Positions 55,427 through 63,852 of a DNA stretch of 64,000 nucleotides are shown in pieces. Source of the DNA: Bordetella genomosp. 7 (GTDB taxonomy: Bacteria > Pseudomonadota > Gammaproteobacteria > Burkholderiales > Burkholderiaceae_B); assembly GCF_002261265.1 (NCBI RefSeq), contig NZ_NEVK01000008.1, forward strand, positions 372,001-436,000, in the 5' to 3' direction. The notes below the pieces were generated by a model. It searched no databases. It worked only from the letters and a program-made list of their open reading frames with translations, and was not told the DNA's origin. The first letter of the stretch is position 1. Each line of letters begins with the position of its first letter. The position numbers and the translations under genes are program-made.

Positions 55427-56181
55427 TTCCGTGCCTGCTACTTAAGGGCGGCGGCCTCGTAAAGACCCGGAAGTTCGACCGACCTGCCTACGTCGGCGAT
55501 CCTATCAATGCGGTACGTATTTTCAACGACAAGGAAGTCGACGAACTAGTTTTTCTGGATATTGAGGCCTGCCACAACAACCTGGGCCCGAATTTCGAGC
55601 TTATCCAAGACATCGCAAGCGAAGCTTTCATGCCGTTTGCTTATGGTGGCGGTATCAGCAGCGTCGAACAGGCCTTGCGCTTGCTGGCGTTGGGAGTTGA
55701 GAAAGTAATCCTTAATACCCACGCCGCCCAATCGCCCGATCTGATAGCGGGTATTGCGCGCGCCGCCGGCAGCCAAAGCGTGGTGGTGGCCATCGACGTA
55801 AAGCGCGATTTCTTTGGCCGCCAGCATGTGTACACCAAGGGAGGGACCCAGCGCGTCTCCTCCGACCCCGTGGAATATGCCAGACGCATGGAGCAAGCCG
55901 GGGCGGGAGAGCTGATGCTGACGACCATCGATCGAGAGGGAACCCGAACCGGCTACGACTTACCCTTGATCGAATCGGTTAGCCGTGCTGTATCGATTCC
56001 TCTCATCGCCAATGGTGGAGCCGGAACCCTGACCCATTTGCGGCAGGCGTGGCATGCCGGGGCGTCCGCGGTCGCAGCAGGTAGCATGTTCGTCTACCAT
56101 GGCAAGCACGATGCCGTATTGATCACTTATCCTCGGTACAGCGAACTCGAAAAACTGTTTACCGATGAGGCTACTGGTTAG
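55408..56181 (+). CDS. hisF: HisF-like subunit of the O-antigen amidation system
   Basis: 257 residues, a (beta/alpha)8 barrel: RVIPCLLLKGGGLVKTRKF, VDELVFLDIEAC, MPFAYGGGISSVEQALRLL, VVVAIDVKRDFFG, TIDREGTRTGYDLPLI and PLIANGGAGTLTHL. The catalytic Asp at the end of strand 1 (CLD in true HisF) is Leu here (CLLL), while the strand-5 Asp is kept. This fits a protein that channels ammonia to WbpG rather than a cyclase. It overlaps hisH by 19 bp. Confidence 0.92.
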   Translation: MLRTRVIPCLLLKGGGLVKTRKFDRPAYVGDPINAVRIFNDKEVDELVFLDIEACHNNLGPNFELIQDIASEAFMPFAYGGGISSVEQALRLLALGVEKVILNTHAAQSPDLIAGIARAAGSQSVVVAIDVKRDFFGRQHVYTKGGTQRVSSDPVEYARRMEQAGAGELMLTTIDREGTRTGYDLPLIESVSRAVSIPLIANGGAGTLTHLRQAWHAGASAVAAGSMFVYHGKHDAVLITYPRYSELEKLFTDEATG

Positions 56182-56211
56182 TGCGATCAGCGCGAAAATG
56201 ACGAGGTTGCG

Positions 56212-57636
56212 TTACAAAAACTGTGCGACGAAATCCTGATAGCGGGCCTGCCAATCAGCCGCCCAGACCTGCGTCCGCACCTTAGAGTCAGGCCGTGAAT
56301 CAGCAACTCGGCCGTGCAGCAACTCCGGCACCTCGGCGTAATCCAGAAACTGAAATATGGACGTCGGCATACGGTTGCGAGCAATATCACAGTCTATTAC
56401 CCTGGTCGGGACGCCTAGCCCCACCGCTTCGAACATCAGCGTGGTAATGTCGCCCACGACCAAAGCGGCTCCAGCCATACTGCGATAGACGTCCGGCTCC
56501 GTGTCAAGACGGATGCGTGTATCCGTAAATAGGGCGGCATAATTGACTGCCGCCATCTGGCGCTCACCAGGGTGCGGCCGGAAACGCACCTCGAAACCAG
56601 CCGGCAACGTGCTCAAGAGCCCTTGCACCACCGATCGATAGAAGTCCGGCCCAACGCCAGTGGATGCCAGTAAAACATAGGGTGTTCCAGCCGGAGGCGT
56701 ATCAGCCAGACAGTAACCGCTCATCCGGGGGCTGCCGATAACCACCTTCTGGCTTGGCGTGCATATGGAGTCCGCCCAATATTGACCGAAAGTGAGCAAA
56801 TAGTCGGGTAGCCCGTCTCGATAAATGGAATCCGCCATCGAGGCGGCATAGTTGTAAGCGTAGTGATCGTGCCCGATATAGCCGTGCTGAAATTCTGCAA
56901 CCGGTATTCCAGCTGCACGCGCCCACCTTATTACATAGGACCATATCCCCCCATAGCTCGCTCCATCAATCTGCAGCAGTTTGGGACGCCTAGCATCGAA
57001 GAAACGTTGGTAACCCGTGTACCAACTGGCAGCACTGCGAGCGCTGCCCTCCAATGTGCGGCGCATATGCTGGAAGTGAGCAGGACCTAGAGTGTCGCCA
57101 AACGCCTCGCGCAGCTTTCGGACGAAACCATCGATGGCTTGCTGTTCAGCGAAGGACAGGCGCCGCAGGCGCTTAGCGAATCTCGACCATAACGTGATCC
57201 AGTCGTGCTGCGTCGATACGTCAGGATGCGTCCTTGGTCGCGAATACCCCCAGTTCTTGCTCAGCTCAATTACCTGTGAGCGCGCGCTGATAGCTTGCGC
57301 ACAATAATCGGTGAGCCAATTGAAGTACCGCCCCTCAACAGGGCGATGAATATTGGTTCCCCCAGTGGCGATGTAGACAACATCCACCTGCTCGCCACGC
57401 GCCGAGGTGCCATTGCGCGCTGCCCAAGTCCGATAAAAATAGCTGACTCCGGGACGAGCTCGAACACCCCCTTTTTTCTGAAAATTGGTGCCCTCGATGG
57501 CATCATACAAAGCGGCGGCAATATATGAACGCACCATTCCCCACATCGGCACGCGCCACGGAGACAATGCGAACTCGGCTGGGTCAACTTGATCTTCGAA
57601 AGCCATCACCCGCTGCAGACTGAGTGGTATCTGCAT
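56212..57636 (-). CDS. Putative GT-B transferase (CDP-glycerophosphotransferase/capsule-type), function unknown
   Basis: 474 residues from the Met at 57636 (MQIPLSLQRVMAFEDQVDPA), whose first base is shared with the wzx stop. The N-terminal half has no motif I know. The second half reads AEFQHGYIGHDHYAYNY, YLLTFGQYWADS, KVVIGSPRMSGY, VRFRPHPGERQMAAVNYAAL and YRSMAGAALVVGDITTLMFEAVGLGVPTRVIDCD. This resembles the donor domain of TagB/capsule polysaccharide transferases (H-P-x-E and the D-x-T/S-T-x-x-F/E loop). It is AT-rich and the last gene of the minus-strand nonulosonate-type operon. It may transfer the sugar made by NeuA-PseG/NeuB (inference). Confidence 0.6.
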   Translation of the reverse strand: MQIPLSLQRVMAFEDQVDPAEFALSPWRVPMWGMVRSYIAAALYDAIEGTNFQKKGGVRARPGVSYFYRTWAARNGTSARGEQVDVVYIATGGTNIHRPVEGRYFNWLTDYCAQAISARSQVIELSKNWGYSRPRTHPDVSTQHDWITLWSRFAKRLRRLSFAEQQAIDGFVRKLREAFGDTLGPAHFQHMRRTLEGSARSAASWYTGYQRFFDARRPKLLQIDGASYGGIWSYVIRWARAAGIPVAEFQHGYIGHDHYAYNYAASMADSIYRDGLPDYLLTFGQYWADSICTPSQKVVIGSPRMSGYCLADTPPAGTPYVLLASTGVGPDFYRSVVQGLLSTLPAGFEVRFRPHPGERQMAAVNYAALFTDTRIRLDTEPDVYRSMAGAALVVGDITTLMFEAVGLGVPTRVIDCDIARNRMPTSIFQFLDYAEVPELLHGRVADSRPDSKVRTQVWAADWQARYQDFVAQFL

Positions 57637-58913
57637 TAAGACCTCCGATTGGTTACCACTGTTCGCCGCCAGAACGAGAACCAAGGCAAGCGCTCCACGC
57701 GTGCCGCCATGGCCCAGGTACAGATAAACAGCAGGAAGTTGGACAGGCAGACTGCCTGCGCCGCACCCACGGCGCCGTTGATCCGGATGAACAGTATGGA
57801 ACTGAGCACGCTGAACGCGCCCAGCGCCAGCGTCAGGCCGGCCAGGCGCCCGGTCTTGCGGTGATAGAACAGGTAGTTGGTCACCATGTAATACATGCCC
57901 GTAAACGCCGCGCCAAAGGCCAGCCACATCAGGAACTCTGACGCGCCTGCATAGCGTTCGCCCAGGTAGAAACTGACGAACCACGGACTGGCAACCGTAA
58001 CCAGCCCCGCGCCGGCCAGCGCGACGACGAAATACAGGTACGTGGCCTGCACCAGCTTGCGGCGCAAGGCATCGGTCGGCGACGCAAGCCGGCGATACAG
58101 CCAGGGGGAATAGGCCTGGTTGACGGCAGTGGCGACCAGCGAGATCACCATGGCCAGTTGCGCCGCGACGGAATACAGGCCGACGTCGTGCATACCTGCC
58201 ATTGTGTTGAGCACGGCGCGGCTGATCAACACCACTGCCACGCTGCCTATACCGTGTGGGATGAGCGGCAACCCGAAGGCCAGGATGTCCTTGGCGTACT
58301 CGCGATTCCAGCCCAGGCGTACGGTGCCGCGCGCCAGCATCAGGCCCAGCAATACGATGGCTACGCCGATGGTGGCGCCCAGGTGCCCGTACACCCGTCC
58401 GGGCCAGCCCATCGACAGGGCAACGACGAGCCACACCGACGCCGCCATGATGGCCAGGGTATACAGGTTCTGGATAAACGCGTAGCGCAACGCCAGGCCG
58501 CGCATTTGCATCAGTTTCAACTGCAACTGGATCACTACCTGCCAGGTGGCAGACAGTACGCCAAGCAGCAGCCAGCCCAGCGACAGGCCCGTATAGCGCT
58601 GCAGCACAGGCGCAAAGGCGGCCGCCAGCAGGCTGACCAGCGCAGCCGAACACAGGATCAGGACCAGGCCGGTGCCCATGTAGGCGGGCAGCGCGATGCC
58701 CTCTTTCTTGAAATACCGCACGCTCGTCGAGCCGGGCAGGTACAGGCCGATGGCAATGCCGAACAGGTTCATGGCGCTGGTGAACATGGCCACGTGGCCC
58801 ATGTCGTCGGGGCTGAGATACCGCGTGAAAATCGGCATCAGCAAGAACGGAATCGCGCTGTTCAGGCCGCTGCTGAACACATACGACGCCGCCTTGCCCA
58901 GCAGGCCGCTCAT
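57636..58913 (-). CDS. wzx: Polysaccharide flippase Wzx (MOP superfamily)
   Basis: 425 residues with about 12 membrane helices. MSGLLGKAASYVFSSGLNSAIPFLLMPIFTRYLSPDDMGHVAMF is the standard Wzx/RfbX start; YAKDILAFGLPLIPHGIGSV and LARRLASPTDALRR-like loops follow. It flips the undecaprenyl-linked repeat to the periplasm. It overlaps the next gene by one base (TAATG). The GC-rich coding style contrasts with the AT-rich gene after it. Confidence 0.92.
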   Translation of the reverse strand: MSGLLGKAASYVFSSGLNSAIPFLLMPIFTRYLSPDDMGHVAMFTSAMNLFGIAIGLYLPGSTSVRYFKKEGIALPAYMGTGLVLILCSAALVSLLAAAFAPVLQRYTGLSLGWLLLGVLSATWQVVIQLQLKLMQMRGLALRYAFIQNLYTLAIMAASVWLVVALSMGWPGRVYGHLGATIGVAIVLLGLMLARGTVRLGWNREYAKDILAFGLPLIPHGIGSVAVVLISRAVLNTMAGMHDVGLYSVAAQLAMVISLVATAVNQAYSPWLYRRLASPTDALRRKLVQATYLYFVVALAGAGLVTVASPWFVSFYLGERYAGASEFLMWLAFGAAFTGMYYMVTNYLFYHRKTGRLAGLTLALGAFSVLSSILFIRINGAVGAAQAVCLSNFLLFICTWAMAARVERLPWFSFWRRTVVTNRRS

Positions 58914-58980
58914 GGGCGTGCCGGCCCGGCCGGCGCCCGGGCCGGCAACAGATCAGGATGCGGATACGGTCGAGCCATCA

Positions 58981-60129
58981 TCAGGGCAATTGCGCCACGA
59001 AGCGTTGCATGACGGGATAGTGCCTGTCGATATTCGCGCGCACACTGCTGAAGCGCACGCCTTCCCGTAGCTCGTAGTCGCACACTCGCACGATATCTTG
59101 CGCCAGGCCGGGCGCGGGGATGTACGACCCTTGCCGGGACAGCCGCAGTTTGCGCAGAACCCGGTCTTGCACCGAGCGGCGATGGCCCAGATAGGCATCA
59201 AGCACCACGCCGCCCGCCACCAGCCGGGTAGCCTTGCCGCGACCATCTTCGCTCAATAGCACCGAGGGCCGCGACACGCTGCTCATGAAAATATGGGCGT
59301 GGACACGGAATCCCACATGCAGGTCGCAATCGCCGTAATACGCGATGAGCTTTTCTGCGCTACCCGAAATGTCTTGATAGCGGATCCGCTGGCTTTCGAG
59401 CCACGACGCCATCCGCTGCTGCGCATCGAAAAGCGGCGAAGCGCGCCCGTAGGCGGACACGTAATGGTCCGATAGCGAGTGATGGAATGCGACTTCCAGC
59501 ACATCGTTGCCATAGCGCTCGGCAAGAGACGTGATGATCTCGCGCGTTTGGGCAGCCATGCCTGGCGAAACGGCCATGGCCACGCCTGTGGAAAAAGCCA
59601 CTTTGCGCGGCGTGGCGTTGAACTGTACCGGCGTATTCAAATGCGGCAGGCTGTAATACGCGGGGCAGCCGGTCATGAGAAAGTTGTCGTAGCCTGCCGC
59701 GGCCGCCGCGTTCAGCGTGTGATAGTCGCGCACGCTGGACAAGTAGCCGCTGTCGCGTACGCGATCCAGCAGCTGGCGGGTCTGCGCGGAAAGCGGGTAG
59801 CGGTGTGTGTCCTGCCATTCGCCCAGGGGCGACTTCCAGCCCACTCCCATGGCGATAATGGGCGCTTGCAGGCGGCGCAGATCGGACGTCAGCGCATAGA
59901 TTCCGGGGTACATCCCCGACTGGAATGACGGGCCACCCAGCAGAATAATGGCCTTGGCCGAGTTGATCTCGTCCAGCTCGTCGTCGGCGATGGGTTCCCA
60001 GGCATTGCGGTCGATCAGTTCCCGGTCGGGCCGCAAGGCGCGCAGCAACGCCATGGCCCGATGCTTGATCAGGAAATCGCCGGCATTGTTGCGGCTGCCG
60101 GTCAGCAGGACGTAGCGGTTCGGACCCAT
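58981..60129 (-). CDS. Polysaccharide pyruvyl transferase family protein
   Basis: 382 residues from the Met at 60129 (MGPNRYVLLTGSRNNAGDFL). Seen: NNAGDFLIKHRAMALLRALRP, AIILLGGPSFQSGMYPG, GVGWKSPL, SSVRDYHTLNAAAAAGYDNFLMTGCPAYY, YYGDCDLHVGFRVHAHIFMSSVSRPSVLLSEDGRG. The G-x-R-x-H-x-x-I/F block is the signature of PF04230 (WcaK/CsaB). It may add a pyruvyl ketal, but some members act as glycosyltransferases. It begins one base after the synthase stop. Confidence 0.87.
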   Translation of the reverse strand: MGPNRYVLLTGSRNNAGDFLIKHRAMALLRALRPDRELIDRNAWEPIADDELDEINSAKAIILLGGPSFQSGMYPGIYALTSDLRRLQAPIIAMGVGWKSPLGEWQDTHRYPLSAQTRQLLDRVRDSGYLSSVRDYHTLNAAAAAGYDNFLMTGCPAYYSLPHLNTPVQFNATPRKVAFSTGVAMAVSPGMAAQTREIITSLAERYGNDVLEVAFHHSLSDHYVSAYGRASPLFDAQQRMASWLESQRIRYQDISGSAEKLIAYYGDCDLHVGFRVHAHIFMSSVSRPSVLLSEDGRGKATRLVAGGVVLDAYLGHRRSVQDRVLRKLRLSRQGSYIPAPGLAQDIVRVCDYELREGVRFSSVRANIDRHYPVMQRFVAQLP

Positions 60130-60130
60130 G

Positions 60131-61198
60131 CTAGGCGCCTGCCTCGCCAACCATATGCCACGCCAGCAGGGCGTCTTCCGCAATATCGCAGGTTGCCTGC
60201 CGCCCGATGATGTCGTCCCAGTGCACCGGGCTGATGCCGTGGCCCGGCCGCTTGGCGATCAGCATGTCTTCAGTCAGCGTTTCGCCGGCCTTGATGTCGC
60301 GCGCGGCAACGATGCTGCGCCGCGCGTGCAGGCGCGCGGGTGCTTCGTGGTCCAGCGTGCGGCCTTCGCCGACCAGCTCGCGGTACACCGCCAGCTTTTC
60401 ATTGAACCGCGCCAGATCGTTGCAGTCCATGGCGTGGTAGTGATCGTTGCCGGGCAGCGTCTTGTCGTGCGTGAAGTGCTTCTCTAGGATGCAGGCGCCC
60501 AGCAGCGTGGCGGCCTCGAGCGCACTGATGGTGGCATCCGGCACGACATGGTCGGAATAGCCGATGGCCACTCCGGGGAACGCGCGGCGCAACAATGCGA
60601 TTCCATTGAGTTGCGCGTTTTCGCGCGGCGTCGGATAGTTCAGCACGCAGTGCAGCAGCGCCAGTTCGGTTGCTCCCGCGGCCTGCAAGGTCTCGACGGC
60701 ATGGGCGACTTCCGGCAAAGTGGACGCGCCTGTCGAAAGAATGACCGGCTTGCCGGTGCCCGCCACTTTGCGCAGCAGGGGCACGTTGGTGATGTCGGCC
60801 GAAGCGATCTTGAAGAACGGCACCAGCGGATTCAGGAAATCCACCGCGCCCATGTCGAACGGCGTGGACGAGAAATCAATGCCGACCTCGGCACAGAATC
60901 GCGCCAGCGCTTCGTATTCCGCCGCGCCGAAGCGGTCGTACTTCTTGAACAACTGGTATTGGCTGGGCGTGGCTTCTTTCGACGTGTCCCAGTAAGCCGG
61001 GCTGTGGCGCGACGCAATGGTCTCGGCCTTGTACGACTGGAACTTCACCGCGTGGGCGCCGCCTTGCTTGGCTTCGCGCACCAGCCGCTTGGCCAGTTCC
61101 ATGTCGCCGCCGTGGTTCACGCCGATCTCGGCAATGATGTATGGGTTCAGCCCGTCGCGAATGGCGCGGCCGTTGATCGAAAAATAATCTTTGGACAT
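60131..61198 (-). CDS. neuB: NeuB-family nonulosonic acid (sialic/legionaminic/pseudaminic) synthase
   Basis: 355 residues. PEP-condensing TIM barrel: PYIIAEIGVNHGGDMELAKRLVREAKQGGAHAVKFQ, FFKIASADITNVPLL, PVILSTGAST, GYSDHVVPDATIS and LEKHFTHDKTLPGNDHYHAMD. A C-terminal SAF/antifreeze-like domain (RRSIVAARDIKAGETLTEDMLIAKRPG) follows. It makes a nine-carbon acid from PEP and a hexose derivative. Which nonulosonate is made cannot be told, and the 6-carbon precursor enzymes are not in the window except the PseG-like domain next door. Confidence 0.92.
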   Translation of the reverse strand: MSKDYFSINGRAIRDGLNPYIIAEIGVNHGGDMELAKRLVREAKQGGAHAVKFQSYKAETIASRHSPAYWDTSKEATPSQYQLFKKYDRFGAAEYEALARFCAEVGIDFSSTPFDMGAVDFLNPLVPFFKIASADITNVPLLRKVAGTGKPVILSTGASTLPEVAHAVETLQAAGATELALLHCVLNYPTPRENAQLNGIALLRRAFPGVAIGYSDHVVPDATISALEAATLLGACILEKHFTHDKTLPGNDHYHAMDCNDLARFNEKLAVYRELVGEGRTLDHEAPARLHARRSIVAARDIKAGETLTEDMLIAKRPGHGISPVHWDDIIGRQATCDIAEDALLAWHMVGEAGA

Positions 61199-61207
61199 GA
61201 CGGTTTC

Positions 61208-62848
61208 CTAATCGAGCAAGGCCAGCATCTGGTTGATGACACGCGCCTTGCCCTGGCTGAGGTCAAGCGCCTGCATGCGCGCGCGCATGTCGCGGCGCAA
61301 TGCCGCATCGGCCAGCAACGTGGCGAACGCCTGCGAAAGCTGCGCGTCGGTCACGTCGCCACGAAAACCCAGGTTCATCACGCCGTGCTCGGAGCCGGCA
61401 AAGGTGTGGGTCGTTTCGCGCCGGTTCTGGCACACCACCAATGTGGGCACACCCAGCGATGCCAGTTCAAATACGGTGCGCCCGCCAGACGTAATGGCGA
61501 CATCGGCACGCGCCATGTGGTCGGAGATCCGCTTGGTGGACTGCGTAACCGCGATCCGGGCGTCGACATGCCGCGCCAGCACGGCGCGCAGGTCGTCCTG
61601 GTGGGCGTAGCCCGGGCCCAGCACCACGTCGAGCGCGATGCCGCGCGCCTGGCACACGGGCGCAACCAGGTCGAGCACACGCGCCGTCAGGTTGCCTTCG
61701 TCCACCCCGCCAAAGGTCACCAGTACCCGGGCGACGTTGTCGTGCACGGGCATGTGCGGCGCGTACAGGAACTCATCGCGCAGGCAGAAATATTCGGCGC
61801 CGCAGCGTACCTGCGGCAGCGACGACCGCCCGGGATACAAGGCGTTGAATACCAGGTCGGCACGCTCATGGCCGGGGCCCAGGTCTTCGAAATTGACGAC
61901 CTTGCAGCCCAGCGCGTGCAGCCCGTCGATGTAGTCCGCTTCGGTATCCAGGATATCGTTGACCACCAGATGCGGCTGCAGGCCAGCAATGGTGTCGAGC
62001 AAACCGCCCGCAGGCGCGATCGTGACGGCGTAATTGAACTGCCGCAGATAATCGGCGGCGAGTTCGCTGCCGGCGTCGCAAACAAAGTGCAATTCGTGAC
62101 GCACCATCTCGTGGGCCAGCATCGCTGCGCGGTACGCGTGCCCGAGGCCGACGGCAGGGTATCCCACCACGGCGAATACGATTCGCTTGCGCGCCAGCAG
62201 GCTTTCACACAGGAACAGGTCGGCCACGCTGTCGATGTCGAAGCTGCGCTCGGCCGGCATTTCCAGCAGCTGAATGCGCGCGCCGATCCGGGTGCCGGCC
62301 TGCAACTGCCCACGTCGACAGGCGATGATGGCCCCTGTTTCGCGAAAACTGGGCGGCAGTTGCTGCCGGTTGACGCGCGCGGCATAGTCGGGCACCGGCT
62401 GGCCGTCGCGCAGGGTCCAGCGCAAATGGCGGTCATCGACTACCGACAGCACCGTGTCGGCATCGGGGTGCGCCGAAAACAGCGCAAGCGCACGCTCGAT
62501 ATCGGTGGCCTGCACCAGCGGCGACGTCGGTTGCACGGTGATCACGATGTCGTACTGCTGGCCGTAGCGGCGTTCGGCCTGCGCGGCGGCGCTGACCACC
62601 ACCGGATCCAGCGTCACCTGGTCGGCGGCCAGGCTCGCATCGCGCATCAGGACTTCGGCGCCAAAGCGCTGCGACAGCAGCGCAATTTCTTCATCGTCGG
62701 TAGACACCGCCACGCGATCCACGCCTTGCGCAGCCAGGGCGGCCCGGATGGCGTAACTGATCATGGGCTTGCCTGCGACGGGCCGTATGCTCTTGCGGGG
62801 GATGCCTTTGGATCCGCCACGGGCGGGGATCACTACGAGAACAGACAT
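61208..62848 (-). CDS. Bifunctional fusion: CMP-nonulosonate cytidylyltransferase (NeuA/PseF-like) + PseG-like hydrolase
   Basis: 546 residues. The N-terminal half (about 1-225) is a cytidylyltransferase: VVIPARGGSKGIPRKSIRPVAGKPMI, TVQPTSPLVQATDIERAL and the NRQQLPPSFRETGAIIACRR region. The C-terminal half (about 228-546) is a GT-B fold like PseG, the UDP-sugar hydrolase of the pseudaminic path: FAVVGYPAVGLGHAYRAAMLA (G-x-G-H-x-x-R), LVVNDILDTEADYI, VLVTFGGVDEGNLTARVL and ITSGGRTVFELASLGVPTLVVCQN. There is no stop or frameshift between the halves. First gene of the minus-strand operon, 9 bp before neuB. Confidence 0.9.
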   Translation of the reverse strand: MSVLVVIPARGGSKGIPRKSIRPVAGKPMISYAIRAALAAQGVDRVAVSTDDEEIALLSQRFGAEVLMRDASLAADQVTLDPVVVSAAAQAERRYGQQYDIVITVQPTSPLVQATDIERALALFSAHPDADTVLSVVDDRHLRWTLRDGQPVPDYAARVNRQQLPPSFRETGAIIACRRGQLQAGTRIGARIQLLEMPAERSFDIDSVADLFLCESLLARKRIVFAVVGYPAVGLGHAYRAAMLAHEMVRHELHFVCDAGSELAADYLRQFNYAVTIAPAGGLLDTIAGLQPHLVVNDILDTEADYIDGLHALGCKVVNFEDLGPGHERADLVFNALYPGRSSLPQVRCGAEYFCLRDEFLYAPHMPVHDNVARVLVTFGGVDEGNLTARVLDLVAPVCQARGIALDVVLGPGYAHQDDLRAVLARHVDARIAVTQSTKRISDHMARADVAITSGGRTVFELASLGVPTLVVCQNRRETTHTFAGSEHGVMNLGFRGDVTDAQLSQAFATLLADAALRRDMRARMQALDLSQGKARVINQMLALLD

Positions 62849-62937
62849 GTGTATGGATATGTATAAGGCCCGACGCCACGGTGCGACGCCGCACTATATT
62901 GTATGTTGTGCAGTGTGCCGCCCCGCCTGGAGGACCA
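62849..62937. promoter_or_regulatory. Divergent promoter region, NeuA-PseG fusion / SDR gene
   Basis: 89-bp AT-richer gap. On the minus strand TTATACAT (62867-62860) and on the plus strand TATATTGTATG (62894-62904) are possible -10 elements. A GTGCG-ACGC-CGCAC hairpin (62879-62892) lies between them. Confidence 0.4.
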
Positions 62938-63840
62938 GTGCGATTCATCATTACCGGCGCAACCGGCTATATCGGCCGCCACCTGTTGCGGCAAGCCCGC
63001 GAACGCGGCCATGATTTGGCCGTTTATACACGCCAGCGCGCCGGCCTGCCCGGCGATGTCACGGCGCTTTCTTACGATGCCCCGCTGCCGGCGGCGTTTC
63101 ACGGCGCCGACGCCCTGATCAATCTGGCCGGCCGGGCCCATACGACGGACACCGGCGCGGGCCACGACGCCTTCGACGAGGCCAACCACCAATTGCCGCG
63201 GCGCCTGGCTGACCAGGCCCGCCAGGCGGGCGTGCGGCGCTTCGTGCATGTCAGTTCGATAGGCGTGTATGGCAATACGCGGGACGAACCGCTCAACGAG
63301 GCGGCCCCCCTTGCGCCGGACACGCCCTATGCCCGTTCCAAGGCCCGGGGCGACGAAGCGCTGCAGCAGCAATATGAAGACGCGCCCACGCAACTGGCGA
63401 TTGTGCGGCCGCCGATGGTGTACGGGCCGGCTTGCCCGGGCAATTTCGCGCGGCTGCGCAAGCTGCTGCAAACCGGCGCGCCCCTGCCGTTCGGCGCATT
63501 GGATGCGCCGCGTTCGTTTATCTATGTTGCAAACCTGGCAGACCTGCTGCTGCACGTGGCGGCACACCCTGCCGGCCACGGCCTTTTCCTGGCGGGCGAC
63601 GGCTCGGACTACACCGTGCCGCAGCTGCTGCGCGCCATGGCGCAGGAATCGCGCCGGCCGGCGCGCTTGTTCCCGGTGCCAGCCGCGTGGCTGCGGGCCG
63701 CCGCAAGGCTGGCCGGCCTGCGCCGCGAAATGGACAGCCTCACCCGGCCCCTGCTGGTCGACTGGTCCCATGCGCATGCCGCACTGGGCTGGACGCCCCC
63801 CGTTGATCCGGAAACGGCGCTGCGCGCCAGCCTGGCCTGA
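62938..63840 (+). CDS. NAD-dependent SDR epimerase/4-reductase (WbpV/FnlB-like)
   Basis: 300 residues from the GTG at 62938 (VRFIITGATGYIGRHLLRQA), with GGAGGA just before it. Extended SDR: GATGYIG, ALINLAGRAHTTDTG, FVHVSSIGVYG, YARSKARGDEAL (Tyr/Lys), RPPMVYGPACPGNFARL and PRSFIYVANLADLLLHVA. Such enzymes next to WbpL/WbpM homologues reduce UDP-4-keto-6-deoxy-HexNAc to QuiNAc or FucNAc. Here its presumed partners lie 12-19 kb away in the same locus. Confidence 0.83.
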   Translation: MRFIITGATGYIGRHLLRQARERGHDLAVYTRQRAGLPGDVTALSYDAPLPAAFHGADALINLAGRAHTTDTGAGHDAFDEANHQLPRRLADQARQAGVRRFVHVSSIGVYGNTRDEPLNEAAPLAPDTPYARSKARGDEALQQQYEDAPTQLAIVRPPMVYGPACPGNFARLRKLLQTGAPLPFGALDAPRSFIYVANLADLLLHVAAHPAGHGLFLAGDGSDYTVPQLLRAMAQESRRPARLFPVPAAWLRAAARLAGLRREMDSLTRPLLVDWSHAHAALGWTPPVDPETALRASLA

Positions 63841-63852
63841 CATCCGCACGTT

